Source of the DNA: Sphingorhabdus sp. YGSMI21 | GTDB taxonomy: Bacteria > Pseudomonadota > Alphaproteobacteria > Sphingomonadales > Sphingomonadaceae | DNA: 64,000 nucleotides | Assembly (NCBI RefSeq): GCF_002776575.1 | Contig: NZ_CP022548.1 | Span: 697,001-761,000, forward strand | Direction of reading: 5' to 3' | Shown: positions 36,211 to 45,777 of the stretch, in pieces | Numbering within the stretch: the stretch's first letter is position 1 | Layout: every line of letters begins with the position of its first letter | Made by a program: the position numbers and the translations under genes | The notes under the pieces: generated by a model | What the model was told of the DNA's origin: nothing | Seen by the model: only the letters and a program-made list of their open reading frames with translations | Databases searched by the model: none

Positions 36211-36969
36211 ATGGATTTAGGACTCAAGGGCAAGAAAGTCATTCTCACCGGCGGAAGCCGTGGCCTCGGGCGCGCTGCGCTGGAACATTTTGCAGCAGAA
36301 GGCGCTGATGTCGCCTTCTTCTCGCGCAATGCCGAACAGGTAGCGGCGGCGAAAAAGGAACTGGAAGCCCATGGCGGCAAGGTGTTCGCTGATGCGCTCG
36401 ATATGACCGATCTCGACGGCTATGCCAAATGGCTGGAAAAAGCCGCAGGCGATCTCGGCGGCTGCGATATTTTCATCCACAATGTCAGCTCCTCCGGTGC
36501 CGGCGCGACCGGTGACTGGGAAGTCACCTTCAACACCGACATCCTCGGCGCGGTCAAGGCAATGGAGGTTCTCGAACCCCATCTGGAAAAATCGGACGAC
36601 GGCAGCGTGATCTTCATGTCTTCTACCGCAGCCTTCGAAACCTTCGTCGCGCCACAGGCCTTCAACGCGATGAAAGCCGCGCTGATCACCTATGGCAGCC
36701 AGCTCAGCCAGGCGCTCGGCCCCAAGGGTATCCGCGTCAACATGGTCTCCCCCGGTCCGATCAAATTCCCGGGCGGCAACTGGTCCCAGATCGAAAAGGG
36801 CATGCCGGAATTTTACGAAGGCACGAAAGCCGGCTTTGCTCTCGGTGATTTCGGCACCGCCGATGACGTCGCCCGCGGCGTCGTCTTCCTCGCCAGCCCG
36901 GCGTCCAGCTACACCACAGGCGCGCATCTGGTCATCGACGGCGGCTTTACCAAACGCGTACAATTCTAA
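36211..36969 (+). CDS. SDR-fold protein with Tyr to Phe in the active site
   Basis: A 252-residue SDR with TGGSRGLGRAALEHF for the cofactor and HNVSSSGAGATG in the NNAG position. The Ser is in FMSSTAAFETF, but the catalytic Tyr-xxx-Lys is replaced by FNAMK (QAFNAMKAAL): Phe stands where the proton-donating Tyr should be. VSPGPIKFPGGNW and FTKRVQF close the protein. Some SDRs with this replacement act as 3-hydroxyacyl or 6-oxo hydrolases rather than oxidoreductases. AAAGGAGAAG precedes the ATG. It is the last gene of the GST operon. Confidence 0.85.
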   Translation: MDLGLKGKKVILTGGSRGLGRAALEHFAAEGADVAFFSRNAEQVAAAKKELEAHGGKVFADALDMTDLDGYAKWLEKAAGDLGGCDIFIHNVSSSGAGATGDWEVTFNTDILGAVKAMEVLEPHLEKSDDGSVIFMSSTAAFETFVAPQAFNAMKAALITYGSQLSQALGPKGIRVNMVSPGPIKFPGGNWSQIEKGMPEFYEGTKAGFALGDFGTADDVARGVVFLASPASSYTTGAHLVIDGGFTKRVQF

Positions 36970-36975
36970 ATTGAA

Positions 36976-37007
36976 AAGCTTCCCCTTCCTGATGGAGGGG
37001 GAAGCTT
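36976..37007. terminator. Hairpin after the GST-SDR operon
   Basis: AAGCTTCCCC (36976-36985) and GGGGAAGCTT (36998-37007) form a perfect 10-bp stem 7 bases after the SDR stop. The T-run is weak (GATCTTCCCTTTA). It may end the operon, but similar hairpins are also dispersed repeats in sphingomonads. Confidence 0.55.
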
Positions 37008-37164
37008 GATCTTCCCTTTACGGGTTTCCGTATCACCACCGAGGGCGTAAGCCCGATTTACGGTCGCTTCCGCTGATCAGGCTACCTCGCCAAAACCATC
37101 ATTGTGATCACTCACCCAATGATTTTATGATGCAAGCGATCCAAAGCGCATTATAGCGCGCGTC

Positions 37165-38073
37165 ATGTCGTCCCCGCTATCAAAGATCACCCGAACATCG
37201 GCGCTTTGGAAAGCCGTGCCCTATCTCGCTTTATTTGGCGGGATGGTGTCCCTGGCGGTTGGGACCTCCTTTGCGAAACAGCTGTTTCCGGTGATTGGCG
37301 CGGAGGGAACCGCCGCGCTGCGGGTCAGCCTGTCGGCGCTGATATTGCTCTGCATCTGGCGCCCCTGGCGTTTCAGGCTGAACCGGGCCGATGCAGTGCG
37401 TGTGCTCTTATACGGGCTCGTGCTGGGGCTTATGAACCTTACATTCTATCTGTCGCTACGGACCATTCCGCTGGGACCGGCCATCGCGATCGAATTTACC
37501 GGACCATTGGCTCTGGCGTTAATTCATGCGCGGCGCTGGATCCATTTTCTCTGGGTAGGCTGTGCAGTGGCAGGCCTGGGACTTCTGCTCCCTCTCCGCG
37601 GCGGCATATATGCGTTAGATCCCGTAGGCATTGCTTTCGCAGCCGCAGCGGGTCTGTTCTGGGCTCTATATATCATTTTCGGAAAAAGCCTGTCGCACAT
37701 GCACGCAGGACAGTCCGTGGCACTGGGAATGAGCACCGCTGCTATCGTCATCCTGCCCTTCGGCGTCATGAGCGCCGGAACGGCCTTGCTGTTGCCCTCC
37801 GTCCTGTTTTTGGGCCTGGGTGTTGCCCTGCTATCCAGCGCCTTGCCTTATTCCCTCGAGATGATTGCCCTGCGCCATATCCCGGAGCGGACGTTTGGCG
37901 TCATGCTATCTGCGGAACCGGCCATAGGTGCGGTCGCAGGCATGGTCATCCTCCATGAGCAACTCAGCGGCCTGCAATGGTTCGCCATCGGCTGTATAGT
38001 CATAGCCTCTATCGGCGCGCTCCTGACGACAGAATCAGACAATCCGATCGCCACTCCCGGTGCACCGGCATAG
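37165..38073 (+). CDS. EamA-family exporter, RhtA-like
   Basis: A 302-residue inner-membrane protein with about ten transmembrane helices in two EamA repeats. The second half ends HIPERTFGVMLSAEPAIGAV and AGMVILHEQLSGLQW, the signature of RhtA (threonine/homoserine exporter) relatives. NLTFYLSLRTIPLGPAIAIE in the first repeat also fits. The substrate may be an amino acid or another small metabolite. It is preceded by 195 bp without features other than the hairpin at 36976 and is not co-transcribed with the island. Confidence 0.82.
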   Translation: MSSPLSKITRTSALWKAVPYLALFGGMVSLAVGTSFAKQLFPVIGAEGTAALRVSLSALILLCIWRPWRFRLNRADAVRVLLYGLVLGLMNLTFYLSLRTIPLGPAIAIEFTGPLALALIHARRWIHFLWVGCAVAGLGLLLPLRGGIYALDPVGIAFAAAAGLFWALYIIFGKSLSHMHAGQSVALGMSTAAIVILPFGVMSAGTALLLPSVLFLGLGVALLSSALPYSLEMIALRHIPERTFGVMLSAEPAIGAVAGMVILHEQLSGLQWFAIGCIVIASIGALLTTESDNPIATPGAPA

Positions 38074-38116
38074 ATGGGCGATTGCACCGGCAAGCAAATC
38101 TAGCGATCCGCTAAAA

Positions 38117-38132
38117 CCGACATTTCAGTCGG
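38117..38132 (-). terminator. Short hairpin after the M14 peptidase gene
   Basis: On the minus strand CCGAC-TGAAAT-GTCGG is followed by TTTTAG, immediately after the peptidase stop at 38134. The stem is short and the T-run modest, so it is a weak intrinsic terminator. Confidence 0.45.
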
Positions 38133-38133
38133 C

Positions 38134-39054
38134 TCACATATGAGCGAGCGCGAAATCGAGAGCTGCGCAAACGGCAGTCACTTGCGCGTTGTTGCATTCC
38201 CGGGGCGTCGCCCGCTCGCTGTCCGGATAGACTTCGGTTGTCGTCTTGAACCGGGCATCCGTGATGGCGCCGCACATCGCATATTGGGCTTGCGGATATT
38301 CGATCACACCGTGCGCGACTACGGGCGAGCCTATAATCATATTATTCTCATCCGGCGGAGCGATATGGGTTACCCGTTCGACCGCCGAAATGATGGACTG
38401 CTGGAAGGCAGGTTGCGGGCTCTCGCTATCGTCAACCAGATAGAATCCGTCCGGCACGGTATCAGGCACATAGTTTTTCCCGTCTCGTGCCGCCAGCGCG
38501 GGACGAAACTCGGTCTCGTCGCTGTCGGTTGTTTCATGCAGGTCGATATGCAGAAGGAACGGCCCGGGCTGCGCAGCCACCAATGCCATCAGCGCGGCAC
38601 ACTCAGCCGCTTCGCTGCCTGTCTTGAAGTTGCGATTGGGATCCAGCGCGTTGTAATTCCAACGGTTTACGCGCTCGTAGGCCCAGGGGCTCACGCAAGG
38701 TGCTACCAGAAGATTGCATTTCCCCGCATAATTGGCTGCGTACTTTTCCAGAAATTCAAGCGCGCCCATGATTCCGCTCGTTTCATATCCGTGGACTCCG
38801 CCAGTTACCAGCGCTGTGGGCAGAGCCGGATCGTGAGGACCGTTGCGAAGAGCGAAGAGCGAATAAATATCGTCAGCGTAATCGAGTTGACCATAGGAGA
38901 TAATTTCAAATTGGTCAGCCAGAGCCTCGATCCGCGGCACCACATCCTCGGCGTAGCGGCGCCGGGTGGATTGACCGGCCCGCCATTGCTTCCGCTCCTC
39001 ATCTCCCCATGGCTGGCCCGAAGTTCCGATCGGATAAAAAGGGGTGCCGTTCAT
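38134..39054 (-). CDS. M14-family zinc carboxypeptidase-like protein
   Basis: A 306-residue metallo-hydrolase. GGVHGYETSG gives the first His and Glu zinc ligands (HxxE), HIDLHETTD the last His, and TTTEVYPD the Glu expected to activate water. Arg in NRWNYNALDPNRNFKTG resembles the substrate-binding Asn-Arg of M14 enzymes. No signal peptide is visible, so it is probably cytoplasmic, like the succinylglutamate desuccinylase/aspartoacylase branch. It could remove an N-acyl or C-terminal residue; the substrate is unknown. Confidence 0.8.
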   Translation of the reverse strand: MNGTPFYPIGTSGQPWGDEERKQWRAGQSTRRRYAEDVVPRIEALADQFEIISYGQLDYADDIYSLFALRNGPHDPALPTALVTGGVHGYETSGIMGALEFLEKYAANYAGKCNLLVAPCVSPWAYERVNRWNYNALDPNRNFKTGSEAAECAALMALVAAQPGPFLLHIDLHETTDSDETEFRPALAARDGKNYVPDTVPDGFYLVDDSESPQPAFQQSIISAVERVTHIAPPDENNMIIGSPVVAHGVIEYPQAQYAMCGAITDARFKTTTEVYPDSERATPRECNNAQVTAVCAALDFALAHM

Positions 39055-39193
39055 TCTGGTCTCACTGGCTAGGTTCGCAAATCACGACTTGCGAGTTGCG
39101 CTGCCAATTCTAGACGAATTTCGACTTAGTGCCAGAGTTGCTGTCCGCTTTCAGAATAATACAGCCCCCGAAAACACGCGGTTCATCTCTCCA

Positions 39194-39937
39194 TCACTTC
39201 CCTTTGCTGGTAAAAGCTCCAATCCTCTGATGCATATCGGGACCATGGCCTTCGCTCTCCATCACTTCCCACTGCAGCCCTGCATCAAGCGGACCGCCAT
39301 CGGTTGCTTCGAGCAGGCGCTTGTTGGCAGCGTGAGAGAAACCGGAATTGGCGACAATCTTGCCGGCAAGCGCCGCAATCTCGGCGTCAAATTGCGCGAG
39401 CGGCACCGCATATTCGGCAAGACCAATGCGCACCGCTTCCTCGGCATTGATCATGTCGGCGGTAAACATCAGCCGTTTGGCGGTGGCAACGCCCACTCGC
39501 CGCGGCAACCGCTGGCTCATCCCCCACACCGGGGTCAGCGCCCATTTTGCATGGGTGTCGCCAAAGCGCGCGCTATCCGCTGCGAGAATGAAATCCGCTG
39601 CCAAAGCCACTTCCAGAGCCCCGGTGTAGCAATGGCCGTGCACCGCCGCGATCACCGGCTTGGGCAGTTTTTCAAGCATCCGCAAGGTTTCGGAATGCCA
39701 GCCGGCCGACGGCACCGCTTCGCCCGCGGCAATATCGCCGAGATCATGCCCGGCGGAAAAACATTTGCCCGCACCGCGGAGCACGACGCAACCGATGCTG
39801 TCATCTTTACGCAGATTCTCGACATGGCCGCGCAGCTCCCGGAACATCGCCACGGTCAAAGCATTGAGCTTGTCGGGGCGATTGAGCGTCAACAGCGCCC
39901 AGCCATCCTGATCTTCACGCAGTACGAGATTCGTCAT
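39194..39937 (-). CDS. Enoyl-CoA hydratase/isomerase-family (crotonase) protein
   Basis: A 247-residue crotonase-fold protein. NRPDKLNALTVAM and CFSAGHDLGDIAAG carry the oxyanion-hole region, and YTGALEVALAADFILA gives the first catalytic Glu of hydratases. Where hydratases usually have the second Glu (PEVKLG) it reads THAKWALTPVWG, so that residue is missing. It may be an isomerase, hydrolase or other crotonase activity instead of a plain hydratase. The upstream gene is an acyl-CoA ligase separated by a repeat. Confidence 0.83.
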   Translation of the reverse strand: MTNLVLREDQDGWALLTLNRPDKLNALTVAMFRELRGHVENLRKDDSIGCVVLRGAGKCFSAGHDLGDIAAGEAVPSAGWHSETLRMLEKLPKPVIAAVHGHCYTGALEVALAADFILAADSARFGDTHAKWALTPVWGMSQRLPRRVGVATAKRLMFTADMINAEEAVRIGLAEYAVPLAQFDAEIAALAGKIVANSGFSHAANKRLLEATDGGPLDAGLQWEVMESEGHGPDMHQRIGAFTSKGK

Positions 39938-39960
39938 GGATTCACTCCCTTTGTCGGACT

Positions 39961-40029
39961 CCGTTCGTGCTGAGCTTGTCGAAGCACCTCTCGACGAGAA
40001 GTGCCCTTCGACAGACTCAGGGCGAACGG
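39961..40029. repeat. CTTCGACAAGCTCAG-type hairpin repeat
   Basis: CCGTTCGTGCTGAGCTTGTC opens at 39961 and its near reverse complement CCTTCGACAGACTCAGG closes toward 40029 (GGCGAACGG). It is the same family as the copies at 8647-8818 and fills the gap between the crotonase and acyl-CoA ligase genes. Confidence 0.75.
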
Positions 40030-40056
40030 TTTACTGGTCCCCGCCTGCTCGATCGG

Positions 40057-41643
40057 TCAGTTGACCGCCCGATCCTTGCCTTCCCAATAAGGCGCCCGCA
40101 GATCCTTGCGCAAGATCTTGCCCGAGGGATTGCGCGGCAGGGCGTCGATGAAATCGATCGACTTGGGACATTTATAGCCAGCGATCCGGTTTCGCGCATC
40201 GGCGATCAGTTCCGCTTCCGTCAGCGTCTCGCCCTTTTTGACAACCACACAGGCCTTCACCGCCTCGCCCCATTTTTCGTCAGGAACACCGATCACCGCA
40301 ACGTCGGCAACCTTGGGATTGGCATAAAGCGCATTTTCGACTTCCGCCGGATAGACATTTTCGCCGCCGGAGATGATCATGTCCTTAAGCCGGTCCTGGA
40401 TATAGAGATAACCGTCCTCGTCGAGATAGCCGGCATCGCCGGTGCGCAGCCAGCCGTCGGCATCGATGGTCTCGGCGGTCGCTTCCGGACGGTTCCAATA
40501 GCCCTTCATATTCTTTGCCGACCGGGTGGAAATCTCGCCAATCGTGCGCGGCGGCAATGTCTCTCCGGTTTCGGGGTCGATGATCTTGAGTTCAACGCCG
40601 GGCAGCGGTGTGCCGACCGAGCGCATCTTCTCATTGCCGTTGACATCATGGTCTTCGGGATTGAGCGTGGTGATCGTCCCTGACGTTTCGGTCATGCCGT
40701 ACATCTGGACGAAGCCGCAGCCGAGCACATCCATCGCCTGTTTCATCAGTTCGAGCGGAATCGGCGATGCTCCGTAGGTGATATATTGCAGATCGGAAAA
40801 ATCGACCTCCCTGGCGCGCGGGTGGTTGAGCAATATCTGGATCGCCGCCGGCACCATGAAGATTTTCGAGATCGTATATTTCTCGATCAGGTCCAGCGCC
40901 TGGGTCGGATCATATTCCGGCAGGACAACGGCGCTGCCGCCGGTGAACATCACGCCCAGTCCGGTGCCGGTTCCGCTGATATGGAAACAGGGCATGGCCA
41001 GCAGGGTAATCTCGCCCGGGATCGGTTTTTGCCAGTCCATCAGATCATCTTCGGAGATTCCCGAACTGCGCGAGGAGAAAATCGACCCGCTGGTCATGAT
41101 CGCTCCCTTGGGGTGACCGGTCGTGCCCGAAGTATAGAGCTGCAGTGCGTCATCTTCCTCGGCGCAGGGCACCATCGGATCGATAGCGTCAAAACCGTCG
41201 CGCCATTCCGGGTAGCTGCCATATTCGCCCTCGGCCTTCTCGCTGCCCAGGATCAGCCGGACATGTTCGAGATCGGCGTCGATCTTGCGGACCAGATCGT
41301 CAAAACCGGGGCCGATGAACAGGATGCTGGCCTGGCAGTCATTGAGGATATAGGCCACTTCCGGCGGGGCCAGTCGCCAGTTGACCGGAACCATGACCGC
41401 ACCCAGCTTCGCGGCGCCGACCAGAATCTCGAAATAGAGGTGACTGTTCTTGCCCATATAGGCGATCCGGTCGCCCTTGCCGACGCCTCTCGATTTCAGC
41501 GCCTGCGCTGCCCGGCTGCTGCCTTCGTCGAGCGCCGCATAGGTCATCTCATCGCCTTCATAGGTGAAAACGACGGAAACCGGCTGTTCCTGCGCGTGAA
41601 AACGCACCACATCGGCAACGGAAATAATATCTTCTTCGGTCAT
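40057..41643 (-). CDS. AMP-binding fatty-acid CoA ligase
   Basis: A 528-residue adenylate-forming enzyme from the ATG at 41643 (MTEEDIISVADVVRF), with AAGAGGA 9 bases upstream; longer starts at 41685 or beyond lack a ribosome site. The P-loop reads YTSGTTGHPKGAIMTS, then MYGMTETSG, RTGDAGYLDEDGYLYI and IQDRLKDMIISGGENVYPAE. The lysine near the end lies in PSGKILRKDL. It makes acyl-CoA thioesters of fatty or related acids. It is transcribed leftwards, towards the crotonase gene. Confidence 0.9.
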   Translation of the reverse strand: MTEEDIISVADVVRFHAQEQPVSVVFTYEGDEMTYAALDEGSSRAAQALKSRGVGKGDRIAYMGKNSHLYFEILVGAAKLGAVMVPVNWRLAPPEVAYILNDCQASILFIGPGFDDLVRKIDADLEHVRLILGSEKAEGEYGSYPEWRDGFDAIDPMVPCAEEDDALQLYTSGTTGHPKGAIMTSGSIFSSRSSGISEDDLMDWQKPIPGEITLLAMPCFHISGTGTGLGVMFTGGSAVVLPEYDPTQALDLIEKYTISKIFMVPAAIQILLNHPRAREVDFSDLQYITYGASPIPLELMKQAMDVLGCGFVQMYGMTETSGTITTLNPEDHDVNGNEKMRSVGTPLPGVELKIIDPETGETLPPRTIGEISTRSAKNMKGYWNRPEATAETIDADGWLRTGDAGYLDEDGYLYIQDRLKDMIISGGENVYPAEVENALYANPKVADVAVIGVPDEKWGEAVKACVVVKKGETLTEAELIADARNRIAGYKCPKSIDFIDALPRNPSGKILRKDLRAPYWEGKDRAVN

Positions 41644-41789
41644 GCAACGGTCCTCTTGGCGCGATTCTGTGATCGGCTTTTCCATGGAATACATAGAGAC
41701 GCCATGACATGATACAGCTAGCAGATTGACTAGCCGCAAAGCCCCCACTCCGGTGGCAAAAGCAATGCAAGCTGCTTTAGGGTAAATCC

Positions 41790-42587
41790 ATGCGCAAACT
41801 GGCATTGCATCAGATCACCTTGATGGAGGGCGGGCCGGAGGGTCTGGTTCACTTTGCCGCCGAAGCCGGACTGGACGGGGTCTGCCTGTTCACCGCCACG
41901 CCGCGCGATGCAAATGGCCAGACCATGTTCCCGGTCGTCGATGCGGCGACCGCTTCATCCTTCAAGCGTCTGCTTCGCGATCATCAGATGAATCTCGTAA
42001 ACGCAGAATATTTCCCGGTAATGGCGGCGCAGGATGTGGCGGACTATCTTCCCGCGATAGGTCTGGCCGCCGAACTGGGCGCCAGGCGGCTGGTAAGCCA
42101 TATCCACGAAACCGATGCGCACCGTGCGGAAGACCAGCTTGCGAAATTATGCCTCCTGGCGCTCGACCACGGGATGGAGGTCGGTCTGGAGTTCACGGGA
42201 TTTTCTGCTGGTTGCCACAGTCTGCAGGATGCCGTCGCGCTTCATGGCTGTGTGGACCGGCCCAATCTGAAAATCGCGATCGATGCACTCCATCTGTTTC
42301 GCACCGGCGGCGACCTAGCACAATTACAGGCCGTGGACCCGGCGATCATCGGCTATGCCCAGCTGTGCGACGGACCGGATTTCCGGCTGTCGGACGCCTA
42401 TCTGGATGAAGCGATGAACCGGATGGTCCCCGGTGAGGGAATATTTCCACTGGCGGAACTGGTCGCCCTGCTGGGACCACAAGTCGATATCGACATCGAG
42501 GTACCGAATTTTGCCGGGCCAGCGGATTGCGATGCAGAGGTCTGGGCGCAACGCGCGGTCTACGGCTGTCGCAAATTGCTGGGCTAG
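41790..42587 (+). CDS. TIM-barrel sugar-phosphate isomerase/epimerase-like protein
   Basis: A 265-residue protein of the xylose isomerase-like TIM-barrel superfamily. GLDGVCLFTATPRDANGQTM lies early, VSHIHETDAHRAED in the middle, then DHGMEVGLEFTGF, IAIDALHLFRTGGD and a late DIDIEVPNF. Glu, Asp and His at these strand ends would bind a divalent metal. The exact reaction (isomerase, epimerase or dehydratase) is unknown. Its stop codon overlaps the stop of the opposite-strand serine hydrolase gene in the palindrome CTAG. Confidence 0.75.
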   Translation: MRKLALHQITLMEGGPEGLVHFAAEAGLDGVCLFTATPRDANGQTMFPVVDAATASSFKRLLRDHQMNLVNAEYFPVMAAQDVADYLPAIGLAAELGARRLVSHIHETDAHRAEDQLAKLCLLALDHGMEVGLEFTGFSAGCHSLQDAVALHGCVDRPNLKIAIDALHLFRTGGDLAQLQAVDPAIIGYAQLCDGPDFRLSDAYLDEAMNRMVPGEGIFPLAELVALLGPQVDIDIEVPNFAGPADCDAEVWAQRAVYGCRKLLG

Positions 42588-43846
42588 GATGCCGGGGGTT
42601 GTGATACCTTCGGTACAGGCAGGTCCGACAGATCGAGCCAATCATGTGCGGACTGGCCGTAAAAGCTGTCCAGCACCGCGAAGGGCAGGCCGAAGGGTCG
42701 TCCCCAGCCACTGTTCCACATCGCGACCACGCCGGTCTTCGCCACCGGATCGAAAATCATCGTCGAGCGGAAGCCGTCCACGGCGCCACTATGCCCGACC
42801 AGTTGCCGGCCGGAATAGGTAAAGCTCCGCCAGCCGAGCCCGTAATGCGGATCACCCAATGCCCGGGCCAGATCGCCGCTATAGACGCGCCGGGTGCGGA
42901 CCAGCGGTGCGTGGGCGAGCATCAGCGCCTTCTCCGACAGGACATCTTTATTCTCGCCCATCTGCGCGCGCATCCAGCGGGCCATATCGACGATATCGCT
43001 GCTCACACCGGCAGCTGCAGGCACCCGCCAGTAGGATTCCGACAGGGTCCGCACCTGATCACCGCGATGCGGCCGCGCCCAGCTTTTTGACCCGGTCAGG
43101 CCGGCCATGCCGAATTGCGCGCTTTTCATGCCAAGCGGCTCGAACAGCCTTTTCTGGACCGCGTCAGAATATAGGGTTCCCGCTGCCTGCCCCAATATCT
43201 CGGTCGCCGCATCAAAGGCGATATTCTGGTAGCTGTGACAGCTGCCCGGCACACATTGCAACGGCGCGTCGACAAGCTGCTTGCGGAGCAGCCCCGGATC
43301 CTGGCCATCCTCCAGCTTGCTATCAAAGGCATTTTTTGTGAGACCGGTGCGGTGCGAGAGCAGTTGTGCCAGCGTGATTTGCGTTTCGGCATTTCCAGGC
43401 AGTTGCAGCGAGGAGTGCCAGCTGCTCAGCGGTGCGTCCAGATTGAGCCCACCTTCTTCCGACAATTTGGCCGCAAGCGATCCCGCCACGCCTTTTGAAA
43501 CCGAAGCCCAGCGGAATACCGTATCGGGCATCACCCGCTTGCCGCTTTCCTTGTCGGCCACGCCATATGTGCCGATGAAGCGGAGTTCGCCTTCCTCGAC
43601 AATGGCGACCGCCAGCCCTGCCATTTCGGGTCGCGCCGCCAGCACGGTAAAATCGCGGTCGAGGCCACGATAATCGATTCTGCCGTGCCAGTCATCGGCG
43701 GCGACGGGTAGTTTTTGTTCAGCTTCCGGCTGCGCCAGCAAGGGCAGTGGAAAACCCGTTCGCTGTTCGACCAGCGCGCGATAGCCATACCAGCCAACGA
43801 GCAGCAGAGCCGCCAGCCCGAACAGCAGCACCAGAGATTTTTTCAC
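42584..43846 (-). CDS. Serine hydrolase, class C beta-lactamase fold
   Basis: A 420-residue protein with an N-terminal membrane anchor or signal (MKKSLVLLFGLAALLLVGW). The catalytic motifs are SVSK in FRWASVSKGVAG (Ser-x-x-Lys), YQN in CHSYQNIAFD (Tyr-x-Asn) and HSG in LVGHSGAVDG. The fold is shared by class C beta-lactamases, DD-peptidases and esterases (EstB type). It acts in the periplasm. Resistance is not implied; an esterase or peptidase role is as likely. Confidence 0.85.
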   Translation of the reverse strand: MKKSLVLLFGLAALLLVGWYGYRALVEQRTGFPLPLLAQPEAEQKLPVAADDWHGRIDYRGLDRDFTVLAARPEMAGLAVAIVEEGELRFIGTYGVADKESGKRVMPDTVFRWASVSKGVAGSLAAKLSEEGGLNLDAPLSSWHSSLQLPGNAETQITLAQLLSHRTGLTKNAFDSKLEDGQDPGLLRKQLVDAPLQCVPGSCHSYQNIAFDAATEILGQAAGTLYSDAVQKRLFEPLGMKSAQFGMAGLTGSKSWARPHRGDQVRTLSESYWRVPAAAGVSSDIVDMARWMRAQMGENKDVLSEKALMLAHAPLVRTRRVYSGDLARALGDPHYGLGWRSFTYSGRQLVGHSGAVDGFRSTMIFDPVAKTGVVAMWNSGWGRPFGLPFAVLDSFYGQSAHDWLDLSDLPVPKVSQPPAS

Positions 43847-43856
43847 GTCCCGTAAC

Positions 43857-44500
<644 letters not shown>

Positions 44501-44504
<4 letters not shown>

Positions 44505-45445
44505 CCTTCTTTGTCATCTGGTTTGGCTACCATTTCCTTGGTCGCTTCCACAAGTGGGGGCGGCGTTAGAAACCAGCCGTTGTCGAACATATGATTGAGC
44601 GTAATGGCTCCGTCGGGCTCCAGCAAATAATCATAAAGCTCGTCGAAATCAGCACGGTTGTCGCCCGCAATGGCGACAATGCAATAGTTGCGTGCTGCAT
44701 CCCAACGCCGAACCTGTTTGCGGTCTTCCCCGCCGCGGTCAAGGAAAAGAAAATCATCCGATTCGGAATGGGAAAAACCAGCTTCGTTGAGAATGGCGGA
44801 AATTCTCCCGGATGCAGCAACCGGATGATCGGACAGCCAAATCACGCTGATCTGGGCAAAATGCAGACGGTTGAGCGCTTCGACCAGACCATTTTGCCGG
44901 TAAAGCGTCTCGGCCTTCAGGAGCCCGGCAGCTGCCGGGCCATCGAGATCAATGAGCACGGCCAGTGGTTTGCCTTCGCAATCCATGGTTTCGGGCTGAA
45001 AAATATCCACGCGCGGAACCAGTACCACCGATTCCACGCCCTCTCCCGTTTCCAGTCTGGCCGATTGTTTCAGGGCATGAGCTGCAAAATTGGCATAAGG
45101 CGAAGCGCCCGGCACCAACGGCTGAAAATTTTGAGACTCCCGGTCAGCCGAGCCACTTTCCAGATCAAGCTCCGCAATTTCAAATGCGCCGCCCTGTCCG
45201 GCAAGGTCGTCAGAGGGCACCGGCAAACCTGCCGCGCTGTCGCCGTCGAGCCCGATCGTCACGGAGCCGACCGGCATTCCCAGACCAATCGCACCGGATG
45301 CAACCAGCTCCTGCTTCGCCCGGCCGCGATCGATCTCGTTTTTGCCAATCGTCCCCAGAGCGGCCAGCGGCAGCAGCGCTGCGACGCAACCTGACAAGAG
45401 CGTGCAAGCTGATAAAGATAGAAATATATGGCCAGCTCTCGACAT
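44501..45445 (-). CDS. HAD-like lipoprotein between CoA-transferase subunits
   Basis: A 314-residue protein with a lipoprotein signal: [20 protein letters not shown], lipobox LLSGC, Cys20. The C-terminal half shows HAD-phosphatase-like motifs in order: [10 protein letters not shown] (Asp-x-Asp), VIWLSDHP (Ser), GEDRKQVRR (Lys) and [12 protein letters not shown] (Asp...Asp). It could be a periplasmic acid-phosphatase-like enzyme, though the motifs are imperfect. It overlaps both neighbours (TGATG upstream, ATGA downstream), so it is translated as part of the CoA-transferase operon. Why a secreted protein should sit there is unclear. Confidence 0.65.
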
Positions 45446-45777
45446 CAGTTCGGTTTTTCATAATCCTGAACGGTATCGAGGTCGGTTGTATTTCGATCGC
45501 GTTCGGCTTCCAGCCCGGACCAAATTCTTCGCAACGCTTCTGTTTCGCTTATATCATGGGCCTGGGCGAAAGCTCTGGCCCCATGCCGGATGGCATCGAC
45601 CATCAGCATGCCGAACATCTCTGGCTGAGCCAGCTTGTCAGGTTGAATCAGACACGTAGCAGGACCGTTATCCTCTACCCAGAGCCTCGCGACTTCATGG
45701 GATTGATCCAGAAAGTCATATTCATCGACTGCAATTGCGTTGATGAACCGGCCCTCAGATTTTTTTTCCTCAGCCAT
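45445..45777 (-). CDS. DUF5076 protein
   Basis: A 110-residue protein I assign to DUF5076 from the pattern EVARLWVEDNGPATCLIQPD, then FGMLMVDAIRHGARAFAQ and RRIWSGLEAERDRNT. The family is small, alphaproteobacterial and without known function. Both ends overlap neighbours by one base (TGATG), giving tight translational coupling between CoA-transferase subunit A and the lipoprotein gene. No signal or membrane segment is seen. Confidence 0.75.
   Translation of the reverse strand: MAEEKKSEGRFINAIAVDEYDFLDQSHEVARLWVEDNGPATCLIQPDKLAQPEMFGMLMVDAIRHGARAFAQAHDISETEALRRIWSGLEAERDRNTTDLDTVQDYEKPN

Noticed and set aside
42584..43846. Beta-lactamase resistance gene
   Set aside because: The motifs (SxxK, YxN, HxG) are shared with esterases and DD-peptidases; nothing points specifically to drug hydrolysis.
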